From CBDAQV01 sp965199335 (GTDB lineage Bacteria; Pseudomonadota; Alphaproteobacteria; CALMVH01), in NCBI GenBank assembly GCA_965199335.1, contig CBDAQZ010000004.1:1-64000 (forward strand): 64,000 nucleotides of DNA. Direction: 5' to 3'. Under the pieces are notes generated by a model. The model saw nothing but the letters and a program-made list of their open reading frames with translations. It did not search any database and was not told the origin of the DNA. Of this stretch, positions 8,074 through 17,928 are shown in pieces. Every line of letters begins with the position of its first letter. Positions within the stretch are counted from its first letter, which is position 1. The translations under genes and the position numbers were made by a program.

Positions 8074-9261
8074 ATGCTAGCAAACGATCACGGGTTTTTC
8101 GGCGCCTATGGCGGCACCTACACCACCGAATCCCTCATGCCTGTCCTCGAGGAACTGCTGACCGGCTTTCGCGCCGCCGAGGCTGATCCCGTGTTCATCG
8201 AGGATTACCGCCGCATCATGCGCGAATGGGCGGGCCGGCCGACGCCGCTGTATTTCGCCGAAACCCTGTCGCGCAACTGGGGCGCGTCGGTGTGGCTGAA
8301 GCGCGAGGACCTGCTGCATGGCGGCGCGCACAAGACCAACAACGCGCTGGGACAGGCATTGCTGGCGAAACGGCTGGGGAAAACCCGCCTGATCGCGGAA
8401 ACCGGCGCCGGCCAGCACGGCGTCGCCACCGCCATGGCCGGGGCGAAGGTTCAGTTGCCGGTGGATGTCTATATGGGCGAGGTCGACGTCGCCCGGCAGG
8501 CCCCGAATGTGCAGCGCATGCGCCTGCTGGGCGCAAACGTGATCGAGGTCAAGACCGGCGGCCGCACGCTCAAGGATGCGATCAACGACGCGCTGCGCGA
8601 CTGGGTGGCCAGCTGCGAGACCACGCATTACGTGTTGGGTACGGTCGCCGGTCCGCACCCATTCCCCACGATGTGCCGCTTCTTCCAGGAAGTGATCGGG
8701 ACCGAGGCCCGGGCGCAGTTCCTGACTGCGACGGGGCGTCTGCCCGATTACGCGGTCGCCTGCGTCGGCGGCGGGTCGAACGCGATCGGCCTGTTCAGCG
8801 CCTTCATCGATGATCCCGGCGTTCGGCTGATAGGGGCGGAACCCGGCGGCGAGGGCCTCGATACCGACCGGCACGGCGCAGTGCTGGTCAAGGGCGTGCC
8901 TGCCGTGCTGCATGGCATGCGCAGCCTGGCGCTGCAGGATGGCGATGGGCAGGTGATGAACACGCACAGCATTTCCGCCGGCCTGGATTACCCGCTGATC
9001 GGGCCTGAACACGCCTATCTGCGCGACCTGAAGCGCGCCGAGTACACCGCGGTCACCGACGACGAGGCGCTGGCCTCGTTCCACGAGCTGTCGCGCAGCG
9101 AGGGCATCATCCCGGCGCTGGAATCCAGCCATGCGCTGGCCGAGGCAAAGAAGATCGCAGCCCGCCATCCGGGCGCGCAGATCCTGATCAACCTATCCGG
9201 ACGGGGCGACAAGGACCTGGAACTGGTGCGCAGCCTGAGCCCGGCGGGATCCAGCCATTGA
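8074..9261 (+). CDS. trpB: Tryptophan synthase beta chain
   Basis: 395 residues, the normal size. Begins NDHGFFGAYGGTYTTESLM-like; PLP lysine is Lys87 in HGGAHKTNNALGQ, the phosphate-binding loop is CVGGGSNAIGLF, and the C-terminus has NLSGRGDKDL. It condenses indole with serine to give tryptophan in the alpha2beta2 complex. The ATG at 8074 follows a 137-base leader in which I see no clear attenuator. trpF, usually directly upstream in alphaproteobacteria, is absent here; trpA follows with overlap. Confidence 0.97.
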   Translation: MLANDHGFFGAYGGTYTTESLMPVLEELLTGFRAAEADPVFIEDYRRIMREWAGRPTPLYFAETLSRNWGASVWLKREDLLHGGAHKTNNALGQALLAKRLGKTRLIAETGAGQHGVATAMAGAKVQLPVDVYMGEVDVARQAPNVQRMRLLGANVIEVKTGGRTLKDAINDALRDWVASCETTHYVLGTVAGPHPFPTMCRFFQEVIGTEARAQFLTATGRLPDYAVACVGGGSNAIGLFSAFIDDPGVRLIGAEPGGEGLDTDRHGAVLVKGVPAVLHGMRSLALQDGDGQVMNTHSISAGLDYPLIGPEHAYLRDLKRAEYTAVTDDEALASFHELSRSEGIIPALESSHALAEAKKIAARHPGAQILINLSGRGDKDLELVRSLSPAGSSH

Positions 9262-10085
9262 GCCGCTATCGCGCCCTGCAGCAACGCATCGAACAGACGG
9301 CCGTACCTGCTTACCTGCCCTATGTGCTGCTAGGGTATCCGACGGCGGCCAGATCGCTGGATGTCGCCCGCGTGCTGGCGGAGTGCGACGTAGACGGGTT
9401 CGAGCTGGGTTTGCCATTCCGTGATCCGGTCGCCGATGGACCGGTGATCCAGGCAGCGGCGAACGAGACGCTGGACAACGGTTTCGCCGTTGCCGATGCC
9501 GTCACGCTGGTGGCCGAAATCCGCGCGCTGGCGCCCGATGCGCCGCTGACGCTGATGGCCTATTACAACATGGTGATCGCCCGTACGCCGGAGCGGTTCA
9601 TCGGCGATTTTGCCGCCGCCGGCATCGATGGGCTGCTGGTGCCCGACCTGCCTGTGGAGGCCGCGCACGAACTGGTCCCGATCGCTGCCAGGCATGGGAT
9701 CGAGCTGATCTTCATTGCCTCCCCTCTCAGCGATGGAAGGCGGCTGGCAATGCTGGGAGAAGCTGGTGGCGGCTTCGTCTATGTCGTGACCCGCCTGGGC
9801 ATAACCGGTGTAGACGCGCAGTATTCCGCCGGTTTAAGCGAATTATTCGGCCGCGTTCACGAGCATGTCCGCCTGCCGGCCTTCGCCGGATTCGGCATTT
9901 CAGAGCCTGAACACGCGGCGAGAATGGTTGCAGCCGGCGCGGACGGCGTTATAATCGGATCGCGTCTTGTGCAACTGATACAGGCTGCGGAACATGATAA
10001 CTGGAAACTGGCGAACCTGGCGGCGCATACGCACAGCATGATGGACACTCTGCGGGGACTGAAAGTCCTGCGCGGCTCTCGATGA
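9258..10085 (+). CDS. trpA: Tryptophan synthase alpha chain
   Basis: 275 residues from a TTG start that overlaps the trpB stop (TTGA), the only start giving the full N-terminus. Catalytic Glu49 (FELGLPFRDP) and Asp60 (VADGPVIQ) are present, with the GFGIS.P and GADGVIIGS phosphate-binding motifs near the C-terminus. It cleaves indole-glycerol phosphate and channels indole to TrpB. The next gene starts 22 bases later. Confidence 0.96.
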   Translation: MSRYRALQQRIEQTAVPAYLPYVLLGYPTAARSLDVARVLAECDVDGFELGLPFRDPVADGPVIQAAANETLDNGFAVADAVTLVAEIRALAPDAPLTLMAYYNMVIARTPERFIGDFAAAGIDGLLVPDLPVEAAHELVPIAARHGIELIFIASPLSDGRRLAMLGEAGGGFVYVVTRLGITGVDAQYSAGLSELFGRVHEHVRLPAFAGFGISEPEHAARMVAAGADGVIIGSRLVQLIQAAEHDNWKLANLAAHTHSMMDTLRGLKVLRGSR

Positions 10086-10107
10086 CCGGTTATCGGATTT
10101 TTCTTAC

Positions 10108-11958
10108 ATGACCATTCACACGCGGCTCGATATTTCGAAGCCATTTGCCTGCCTCGCCAAGGGTGAGCGGGTTACATGCTATCAGGGCGAACTGCACAAG
10201 CTGCGCAAGCTGGACGACATTCACGATCTAGCCCGGCGCACGGGCCTGGATGTGGTGTTCGCCCTGCCCTATTGCGTGGTGCGCGAGCGCGGCTTTGCCG
10301 CCAAGGGCGACGAGCCGATCCTGGCGATCGCGGCGGAGACCTCCTTTACCCTGCCCATCGAGAATTTCATCGCCCTGCTGCCCCAGGCATCGATCACCGT
10401 CGCGGGCGACATCCAGCCCTCGCTCGACGACAACGAATATGCCGCGCTGGTGAAGCTGTTCCAGGAAAACGAGATCGAGGCCGGCAACGCCAGCCAGGTC
10501 ACGCTGTCGCGCCGCTTCTCGGGCAAGCTCGACGGTTTCAACGTCGATGTGGCGCTGGCGATCTATCGGAAATTGCTGGGACAGATCGGGCAATACATGA
10601 CCGTGCTGTTCTCGGGCGATAACCAGTATCTCGCGGGGGCGACGCCCGAGCGGCACCTGGAAATCGTTGGCAACGAAACGATCATGATCCCCATCGCCGG
10701 TACGCTGCGCAAGGAAGACCGCGAGACCTTTCCGACGCGCCTGCGCAAATTCGTGCAGGACCCGAAGGAGATCAATGAGCTCTTCCAGGTGCTGGACGAG
10801 GAGATGAAGATGATGAGCCTGATCTGCCCCGATGGCGGGCGGATCAACGGGCCTTACCTGCGCGAGATCGGCGCGGTGGTGCACAGCGAGTACGAGCTGG
10901 TGGGCAAGCGCGGCACCGATACCATCGACGCGCTGCGCCGCACGCTGCATGCACCGACAGTGCTGGGCTCGCCGATGGAAAGCGCCGCGCGCATCATCGA
11001 CAAATACGAACCGGAGTCGCGGCGCTATTATGGCGGCGAGGTCGGCATCTATCGCCGCCCGCGCACCGACGAACCCAATGGCGACCTCGACTGCGCGATC
11101 CTGATCCGCTGCGCGGAGATCTTCGGCGACGGCACGTTCCATGTCCGCTCCGGCGGCGGCCTGGTGCGCGATTCCGTGCCCGAGGAGGAAGTGCGCGAGT
11201 CACGTGCCAAGGCGATGGGGTTCCTGTCCGTATTGACCGGCCCGGACAAGGCGGTGGCATGGCTGGACGACGAGCTGCGTGCCGAGATTGACACCGTGTT
11301 CATGGCACGCAACGCGACGCTGGCGCCGTTCTGGATGAACACGCAGGTGCGGCGGCGGCATGCGCGCCAGGCCCTGCGTGGCATGGCGTTGACCATCGTC
11401 AACAACGAGGACGACTTCGCGCATATGCTGGCCCATCTGCTGCGCAGCATGGGCGCGACGGTGAACGTGGTCGACACGCACGATTACGACAGGGAAAGCG
11501 ATGCCTGTCACGTTCTGGTGCTGGGGCCGGGCCCGGGCGACCCTGCCGACATGAGCCACCCCGTCATGGCACGCCTGCAGCAGATCATCGCCGAGGCGAA
11601 AGCCGCCGGCATCCCGATGCTGGGCGTGTGCCTCGGCCATCAGGCGCTGGCGGTGGCGGAAGGCATCGACGTCACGCGCCAGGACCGTTCGACGCAGGGG
11701 TTGCAGCTCGATTGCGGCCTGTACGGGGCAACGCACCGGCTGGGCTTCTACAACTCGTTCTCGCCCGTGATGAACGACCGCGCCAGGACAAGCGGCGTGA
11801 TGCTGGAAACCGACAGCGAGGGACGTATCATCGCGATGCAGGGCCGGAACTTCGTCGGCTTCCAGTTCCATCCGGAATCGGTGATGAGCGAAAGCGGCTA
11901 CGAGCTGCTGCACCAGGCGGTCACGATGCTGCGCCAGTCGTCTCCCCAGCCTGCGTGA
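10108..11958 (+). CDS. PhzE-like fused chorismate-binding/glutamine amidotransferase (anthranilate synthase family)
   Basis: 616 residues. Residues ~1-420 are the chorismate-binding domain (ATPERHLEI, IPIAGTLRKE with the GT.R catalytic region, GSPMESAARII, Y.GGEVGI, IRCAEI). Residues ~425-610 are a class I glutamine amidotransferase with triad Cys508 (GVCLGHQ), His588 and Glu590 (FQFHPESV). The size fits PhzE (aminodeoxyisochorismate synthase) and short one-chain anthranilate synthases rather than the ~720-residue rhizobial TrpEG, whose N-terminal TrpE region is longer. Position after trpBA argues for anthranilate supply. Which product is made cannot be read from the sequence. Overlaps the convergent DUF2339 gene by 38 bases. 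Confidence 0.85.
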   Translation: MTIHTRLDISKPFACLAKGERVTCYQGELHKLRKLDDIHDLARRTGLDVVFALPYCVVRERGFAAKGDEPILAIAAETSFTLPIENFIALLPQASITVAGDIQPSLDDNEYAALVKLFQENEIEAGNASQVTLSRRFSGKLDGFNVDVALAIYRKLLGQIGQYMTVLFSGDNQYLAGATPERHLEIVGNETIMIPIAGTLRKEDRETFPTRLRKFVQDPKEINELFQVLDEEMKMMSLICPDGGRINGPYLREIGAVVHSEYELVGKRGTDTIDALRRTLHAPTVLGSPMESAARIIDKYEPESRRYYGGEVGIYRRPRTDEPNGDLDCAILIRCAEIFGDGTFHVRSGGGLVRDSVPEEEVRESRAKAMGFLSVLTGPDKAVAWLDDELRAEIDTVFMARNATLAPFWMNTQVRRRHARQALRGMALTIVNNEDDFAHMLAHLLRSMGATVNVVDTHDYDRESDACHVLVLGPGPGDPADMSHPVMARLQQIIAEAKAAGIPMLGVCLGHQALAVAEGIDVTRQDRSTQGLQLDCGLYGATHRLGFYNSFSPVMNDRARTSGVMLETDSEGRIIAMQGRNFVGFQFHPESVMSESGYELLHQAVTMLRQSSPQPA

Positions 11959-14512
11959 ACACGAAGCGGCGATAGAACCAGCTCAGCCCCAGCAGCGCGA
12001 GGCCCAGCCCCAGGAATGAGAAGACGCGGTACAGCCCGTCGAGCTCGGAGACGTCGTAGAGGAACACCTTGCCGATCGTCAGCAGCATCACCGGCAGCGA
12101 GGCGACGCGTAGCAACGTATCGCGGCGCAGCGTGCCGAGGAACAGCAGCACGATGCCGAGCAACAGCCACGCGACGGAATAGGCATAGGTTTCGCCATCG
12201 CCGATCGTAGCGGGATACAGGTAGCTGCCGCGGAACAGCTGCGCCACCTCCAGCGACACCAGCACGAAGGCCAGCGCGGGAACCATGCCTCGCAATATCG
12301 TGGCGATTTTCGGATGGCTCAGGCGTTTCACCTCGGCCGCGAACAACGTGATCCAGGCCAGGGGCAGCGCATACGGCAGTAGCAACCAGTTGAACAGTGG
12401 CGTCTCGCCAACATACTGAAATTTCCACAAGGGATCGGCGATGCCGATGTCGAAATAGGCGATGCGGAACAGCGCGACCGCTGCCAGAACGATGCCCGCG
12501 CCCGACACTACGCGGCGCTGGTATTTGCGGCCGACCCACAACCCGCCGAGCCCGCACACGAACAGAACGTTGGTGTTGACGCCGCGCTCGACAAAGCTGG
12601 CGACGGTGAACAGGTCGTGTGCATGGAACAGGGTACGCGTCAGGTAGAACGCCGCCAGCCCGAACAGGCAGGCGGAAAGTCCCTCCAAACAATGTACCAG
12701 CCAGTCGTCGCGGCGGCGAAGCAGCACGCTGGAAACCGCGAACAAGATCGCGGGGATCGCCAGCTGGAAGACCGGCCGCTCCACAAGCTCGACATGCAGG
12801 CCGAAATCCGCGCGCAGTTCCAGCACGCTGTAGAGCGCGATCTGGGCGAGCAACACAAATTGCGCGGCTAGCAGCCCGACGAAGACGACGCTGAGCACGG
12901 CGGCGTAATGGCGCAGTATCGTCCAGTCGATGGCGCGGCTGATCCAGGCCAGCGCCAGCACCTCGCCGGCAATGGCGACGGGCAGGAAGTCGCCGTGCAG
13001 TTCTATGGTCAGGCCGATGGCGATGAACGCCGCCGCCGTGCCCGAGGCGACCGCCAGCATGCGGCTGCGATCGGGTATTGCCAGCGCGGCGATGCGCCTT
13101 GTCGTTTCGACCGCAGCCACTGCCAGCAGGAAGGCGATTGCGCCCCATAGCGGGAAGCCGATTGTCTGCCGGCTATACGCATCGCGCAGGACATACCAGC
13201 CGACAAGATAGTAGCCGAGGGCGGCGGCAGAGGTGAGGCACAGCCACGGCAGGGGACGGCGCGAATTCCAGGTGAACGCATAGCCGGCGCCGCAGTGCAG
13301 GATGGCGAAGCTTGCGACGACCCAGGCATAGGTCGCATAGGGCGGCGCGGCCCACGCGGCCAGCATGGCGATGCTGACAGCCAGTGCCACGAAAGGCAGT
13401 TCGCGGTAACGCATCGGCCTGATCGCCGCCAGTACCAGTGCGCCTGCCGACAATAGGCCGTACAGCGCCCAGTCGAGCAGCCGGAATTCCTCGCGATGCG
13501 CGACGAGGCCCATCAGCAGCACTGCCGCGATACCGCTGACCGGCGCGAGGTACCGCTTAATATGGGCGTTGTATGTCACCGGCTCGGGCGTTTCATCGGC
13601 GAAATGGAAGACGCAGGCAACGGTGCCGGCGAGATACAGCGACAGCCACACCGCATCGCCGGCATGGAAATTGTCGGACAGCAACCATAGCAGCACCCAG
13701 GCGAACGCGGCGGCGATGGCAAGCGCGGCCACCCACCAGGCGCGGCGGGAGAACACGGCCACCAATCCGACCGTCAGGCACAGCAGATAGGTGAACAGCA
13801 GCGGCGCGCTGGGATCGGGCGAGGCGATCAGCGCCGGCGTCAGGAAGCCTCCGATCATGCTGAGCACGGCGATCGGCAGGCCATAGCGCAGCGACAGGAA
13901 CACGGCGCCGCATGTCACCACGACCATGCCGGTGAACCCCATCGGCGGGATTAAGAACCCGTACAGCGTGGTCGCGGCGTAGACCGTGCCGTAGAGATCG
14001 GCGATGGCGGCGCCGATCAGCGCCTGCGAGATGCGCGTGCCGTCCGCCATGCCGCTGCGATGCACGACGCGGCCGCCTTGGATCAGAGCAAGGCCGAACG
14101 CCGCCCCCAGCAGGATACGCACCGGCGGCGTCAGCAATCCTGCCTGAATCGAATATTTGACCAGGAAGAACCCGGCCAGCGCCAGCGCGACGCCACCCGC
14201 CCAGACCGAGAGGCGCGATCCCAGCTGCTGTTCGAAACTGCGGCGCTGCTTTGGTGTCGGAATTATCTCAGGCGGGGGTGCCGGGATTTCGACGGTTTCG
14301 GATGGCCATGGACGAACGGCCGCCGGGACGACTGTTTCCTGCGGCGCCTCTTCGGCCATCACGACTTCGTTTGGTGCGCCTGCCACCGGCTGCAGCTTGC
14401 GCAGGGTGGCCTTCAGCGCCGCAATCTCCCGGCGATGACGATTGATCTGCGCCAGATTGACCCAGGGGATGACCAGATAGACCAGCAGGGCCAGGACGGC
14501 GATCATTTCCAT
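11921..14512 (-). CDS. DUF2339 polytopic membrane protein
   Basis: 863 residues. One N-terminal membrane helix (VLALLVYLVIPWVNLA), a short coiled coil (HRREIAALKATLRKLQ) and a proline-rich linker, then more than 20 hydrophobic segments from about residue 110 to the end. This layout is the DUF2339 family, found widely in proteobacteria with no assigned biochemistry. Start supported by AAGGA eight bases upstream, within the end of the lipase gene; stop TGA and ATG are separated by two bases, so the two genes are cotranslated. Confidence 0.85.
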   Translation of the reverse strand: MEMIAVLALLVYLVIPWVNLAQINRHRREIAALKATLRKLQPVAGAPNEVVMAEEAPQETVVPAAVRPWPSETVEIPAPPPEIIPTPKQRRSFEQQLGSRLSVWAGGVALALAGFFLVKYSIQAGLLTPPVRILLGAAFGLALIQGGRVVHRSGMADGTRISQALIGAAIADLYGTVYAATTLYGFLIPPMGFTGMVVVTCGAVFLSLRYGLPIAVLSMIGGFLTPALIASPDPSAPLLFTYLLCLTVGLVAVFSRRAWWVAALAIAAAFAWVLLWLLSDNFHAGDAVWLSLYLAGTVACVFHFADETPEPVTYNAHIKRYLAPVSGIAAVLLMGLVAHREEFRLLDWALYGLLSAGALVLAAIRPMRYRELPFVALAVSIAMLAAWAAPPYATYAWVVASFAILHCGAGYAFTWNSRRPLPWLCLTSAAALGYYLVGWYVLRDAYSRQTIGFPLWGAIAFLLAVAAVETTRRIAALAIPDRSRMLAVASGTAAAFIAIGLTIELHGDFLPVAIAGEVLALAWISRAIDWTILRHYAAVLSVVFVGLLAAQFVLLAQIALYSVLELRADFGLHVELVERPVFQLAIPAILFAVSSVLLRRRDDWLVHCLEGLSACLFGLAAFYLTRTLFHAHDLFTVASFVERGVNTNVLFVCGLGGLWVGRKYQRRVVSGAGIVLAAVALFRIAYFDIGIADPLWKFQYVGETPLFNWLLLPYALPLAWITLFAAEVKRLSHPKIATILRGMVPALAFVLVSLEVAQLFRGSYLYPATIGDGETYAYSVAWLLLGIVLLFLGTLRRDTLLRVASLPVMLLTIGKVFLYDVSELDGLYRVFSFLGLGLALLGLSWFYRRFVFTQAGETTGAAS

Positions 14513-14514
14513 TT

Positions 14515-15309
14515 TCAGATCCTTTTCCGCGATGTGTCGCGCACGATGAAATCGACCACGGTATCCGCCGCCTTAACATGACGCGGCAGCCAGCGATGCA
14601 GGCAGGTCACGCGCATGAAATCGTATTGTGCATTCTCGAACTTCGTTTCCGCGACGGTGACGATGCCGTCATCATCCCCCGACAATAGCGGATTGAAGCC
14701 GCAATAGCCGTTGCCGCCGGCGATCACCAGCATCGCGGTATCGGGCACGGGCAGATGTGCGACGCGATCCGGCAGGACATCGAAACCGGCGGGGCCGAAC
14801 ACCGCCCGGTAGGGTGACAGGCGATGTAGACGCTGCCCCAGCAACGCACCATGGTTGGGCGTGCCGAAATAGGCGATGTGTCCCAGCGTAACCGGCATCC
14901 GCGTCGCGACTGCCCGTGCGACCAGGCCGCCCATGCTGTGGCCGATGAAGGAAACTTCCTCGATCCCGTCCCGGGCAAGTTCCTCGACGATGCGGCTTAC
15001 GCGGGCCGCATGAAAGTTCATGCCTTCGTTCAGGCTGGGATAGGCGAGATTGACGCTGGCAAGGCCTTGCAGCTCCAAACGGCTAGCTATGCCCGACAAC
15101 AGCGATGGTGTACCGGCCAACGCATGCAGCAGGATAACGGCGCGCGATGAGTGCCATTGCGGCGCCGCGTGTCTGGCTTCCTCGATCGTCGTCCCTGGTT
15201 GAACCACGCCCCGCGCATCCAGCATACGCGTAGCGCCGGTCGTGACGTGGCGCTGGACACGCCACCCCGCGCGGACCCATTCGTCGCCCCAGCTCTGGTA
15301 GGATTTCAA
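14515..15309 (-). CDS. Alpha/beta-hydrolase, lipase-like
   Basis: 264 residues starting at TTG 15309; an in-frame stop close upstream leaves no other good start. HALAGTP is the oxyanion-hole loop, GHSMGG the nucleophile elbow (Ser ~ residue 127), DDDGIVTV supplies the acid and CLHRWLPR the histidine. The order and spacing match esterases/lipases related to PGAP1/lipase class 2. No signal peptide, so probably cytoplasmic or membrane-peripheral. Directly upstream of the DUF2339 gene. Confidence 0.8.
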   Translation of the reverse strand: MKSYQSWGDEWVRAGWRVQRHVTTGATRMLDARGVVQPGTTIEEARHAAPQWHSSRAVILLHALAGTPSLLSGIASRLELQGLASVNLAYPSLNEGMNFHAARVSRIVEELARDGIEEVSFIGHSMGGLVARAVATRMPVTLGHIAYFGTPNHGALLGQRLHRLSPYRAVFGPAGFDVLPDRVAHLPVPDTAMLVIAGGNGYCGFNPLLSGDDDGIVTVAETKFENAQYDFMRVTCLHRWLPRHVKAADTVVDFIVRDTSRKRI

Positions 15310-15427
15310 TGTAAAGGTCAGCGAGGGCTCCAGGGATTATGTTATCGATGACTAACTTTTTAGCTTGACTTGTTCTTCTTGTCAATCTATTTTTGTGAGT
15401 GGTTGATAACTTTTGAATGTGAGCGTC

Positions 15428-17596
15428 ATGGCTAAATCACTGGCAGTCCTGCTATACCATCCCATGCGAACCATCCTGCGCTTCCTGCTTCGCCTGATGT
15501 ACCGCATCGAGCTGCGCGGCTGGGAAAACCTGAATACCGGCAACCAGCGCGCCGTAATCGTCGCCAACCATGTCAGCTACCTGGATGCGGTGCTGGTGGC
15601 TGCCTTCCTGCCCAACCGGACCGTGTTCGCAATCAATACGCATCAGGCGCGCAAATGGTGGATCAGGCTGTTCCTGAATTTCGTCGATGCCTTCCCGGTC
15701 GACCCCGCCAATCCCCTGTCGACCAAGTCGCTGATCCGCAAGGTGCAGGAGGGCCGACCCTGCATGATCTTCCCCGAAGGCCGCCTGACCATGACCGGTG
15801 CCCTGATGAAGGTCTATGACGGTCCCGGCCTGGTGGCGGACAAGGCGGACGCGGTACTGGTTCCGGTACGTATCGACGGAGCGGAGCAGACGCCGTTTTC
15901 CCACATGCGCGGCAAGACGAAACTGCGCTGGTTTCCGAAAATCATATTGACCGCGATGCCCGCGACGAAACTGGCGGTTGCAGCCGAGATCAAGGGCCGC
16001 GCCCGTCGCCGGATCCTGGGCGAACAACTATACGATATCCTGTCCAACATGATGTACGCGACCGGCGATCGCCACCGCACGCTGTTCGGCACGATGCTGG
16101 ATGCCGCTTCCACCTATGGCAAGCACACGATGGTGCTGGAAGACGCGACGCGCCAGGTCATCGATTTCGACAAGCTGATCCTGGGCGCGCTGGTGCTGGG
16201 CAGGCAGTTCGCAAAGGCGACGAAGCCCGGCGACAACGTCGGTGTTCTATTGCCCAACGTGAACGCCACCGCCGTCACCTTCATGGGGCTGCAGGCCTAC
16301 CGGCGCATCCCTGCGATGCTGAACTTCACCGCCGGCGAAGCTAACCTGGTGATCGCGTGCAGGACGGCGCAGGCGCGCACGGTCGTGACCTCCCGCCAGT
16401 TCATCGAGAAGGGGCACCTGGAAACGGTCGTGGCCGCGCTGGAGAAGGAAGTCCAGGTATTGTACCTGGAAGATATACGTGCCCGGATAACGGTTGCCGA
16501 CAAGCTGTCCGGCCTTGCCACGCGCCCGTTCGTGCGCCGCTGGTATCGCAAATGGCAGGTGACGCCCGACAGCCCGGCGGTGATCCTGTTCACATCCGGC
16601 TCGGAGGGCACGCCCAAGGGCGTCGTGCTCAGCCATGCCAACATCGTGGCGAACTGCCAGCAGCTGGCGGCGCGGATCGATTTCAACCAGAAGGATTCGG
16701 TGTTCAACGCCCTGCCCGTCTTCCACGCTTTCGGCCTGACCGGCGGCTTGCTGCTGCCGTTGCTGAACGGGATCAGAAGCTTCCTGTATCCCTCGCCGCT
16801 GCATTACCGCATCGTGCCGGAACTGACCTACGACGCGAACGCCACCATCCTGTTCGGCACCGACACGTTCCTGTCGGGCTATGCCCGCGCCGGCGCGCCC
16901 TACGACTTCTACAGCGTGCGCTACGTCTTCGCCGGGGCGGAGAAAGTGCGCGACGAAACGCGCCGCGCCTTCATGGATAAATTCGGCCTGCGCATCCTGG
17001 AAGGTTATGGCGCGACCGAGACCGCGCCGGTGCTGGCGATGAACACGCCGATGCATTACCGCAGCGGCACCGTGGGCCGGATATTGCCCGGCATCGAGAC
17101 GCGGCTCGAGCCGGTCGAAGGCGTGAGCGAGGGCGGCCGCCTGTCGGTGCGCGGACCGAACGTGATGCTGGGCTATCTGCGGGCGGAAAAGCCCGGCGTG
17201 CTGCAGCCGCCCGAGAGCGGCTGGTACGATACCGGTGACATCGTGACCATCGAGGAGGGTGGCTTCGTCCGCATCCAGGGCCGCGCCAAGCGATTTGCCA
17301 AGATCGCTGGCGAGATGGTCAGCCTGGGCCGCATCGAGGCCGAGCTGGACCAGCTATGGCCGGACAACGTGCACGCCGTCGTCAGCGTGCCCGACGATCG
17401 CAAGGGCGAACAGCTGGTCGTTCTCAGCGAGAAAAAAGATGCGACGCGCGAGGCCATACAGACGCGTTTCCGTGAACGCGGCCTGCCTGAACTCTACATT
17501 CCCCGGCGGGTCACAATGGTAGAGAAGATACCGTTGCTGGGAACGGGCAAGGTGGACTACCGCGCGGTGGCGGAACTGGCGACCGCGCCTGTGTAA
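15428..17596 (+). CDS. aas: Bifunctional 2-acyl-GPE acyltransferase / acyl-ACP synthetase
   Basis: 722 residues from ATG 15428 (GTGAG just upstream; TTG 15413 and GTG 15419 are alternatives). Residues ~10-200 are a PlsC acyltransferase with H48-x4-D53 (NHVSYLDA) and FPEGRLT; residues ~220-720 are an AMP-binding ligase with LFTSGSEGTPKGVV, GYGATETAP and the Asp of YDTGD. Length agrees with E. coli Aas (719), which re-acylates lysophospholipid using acyl groups activated on ACP. Many alphaproteobacterial homologues also carry an MFS flippase; this one does not, but an MFS gene (a drug-exporter type) lies next door. Confidence 0.9.
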   Translation: MAKSLAVLLYHPMRTILRFLLRLMYRIELRGWENLNTGNQRAVIVANHVSYLDAVLVAAFLPNRTVFAINTHQARKWWIRLFLNFVDAFPVDPANPLSTKSLIRKVQEGRPCMIFPEGRLTMTGALMKVYDGPGLVADKADAVLVPVRIDGAEQTPFSHMRGKTKLRWFPKIILTAMPATKLAVAAEIKGRARRRILGEQLYDILSNMMYATGDRHRTLFGTMLDAASTYGKHTMVLEDATRQVIDFDKLILGALVLGRQFAKATKPGDNVGVLLPNVNATAVTFMGLQAYRRIPAMLNFTAGEANLVIACRTAQARTVVTSRQFIEKGHLETVVAALEKEVQVLYLEDIRARITVADKLSGLATRPFVRRWYRKWQVTPDSPAVILFTSGSEGTPKGVVLSHANIVANCQQLAARIDFNQKDSVFNALPVFHAFGLTGGLLLPLLNGIRSFLYPSPLHYRIVPELTYDANATILFGTDTFLSGYARAGAPYDFYSVRYVFAGAEKVRDETRRAFMDKFGLRILEGYGATETAPVLAMNTPMHYRSGTVGRILPGIETRLEPVEGVSEGGRLSVRGPNVMLGYLRAEKPGVLQPPESGWYDTGDIVTIEEGGFVRIQGRAKRFAKIAGEMVSLGRIEAELDQLWPDNVHAVVSVPDDRKGEQLVVLSEKKDATREAIQTRFRERGLPELYIPRRVTMVEKIPLLGTGKVDYRAVAELATAPV

Positions 17597-17599
17597 CGA

Positions 17600-17851
17600 C
17601 TAGTACTTGAGGTGATTGTCGTACTTGGTGGCGTTGTGATAAGCGCCCAGCGTTCCCAATGTCAGCAAAGCGCCGGTAAAGCCTATTGCAAAAATCCTGT
17701 CGCTTTGGCGGATACGGGATTGCGCATCTTCGTCGGCTTGCACGGCGACGTAATCGCCGGGCTTTGGCGCAGGCTGCTGTTGCGCCTGGGCGCTCAACGC
17801 ATTACCGCCGGCAAGTGTCAGTATCATCGCCATGCGGTTGAATGCGCTCAT
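17600..17851 (-). CDS. Small membrane or secreted protein (83 aa)
   Basis: N-terminal signal-like hydrophobic stretch (MILTLAGGNALSAQAQ), a polar region PAPKPGDYVAVQADED, and a second hydrophobic segment (IFAIGFTGALLTLGTLGAY) near the C-terminus. Probably exported or anchored. Three bases from the convergent aas stop. No family recognised. Confidence 0.6.
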   Translation of the reverse strand: MSAFNRMAMILTLAGGNALSAQAQQQPAPKPGDYVAVQADEDAQSRIRQSDRIFAIGFTGALLTLGTLGAYHNATKYDNHLKY

Positions 17852-17928
17852 TTATCTTACCTTCGAAACTTTCGATGCACCTACCATGAAAGCAGGATTC
17901 TGTAAAGCTCAGCGGTGCAGCATACGGG

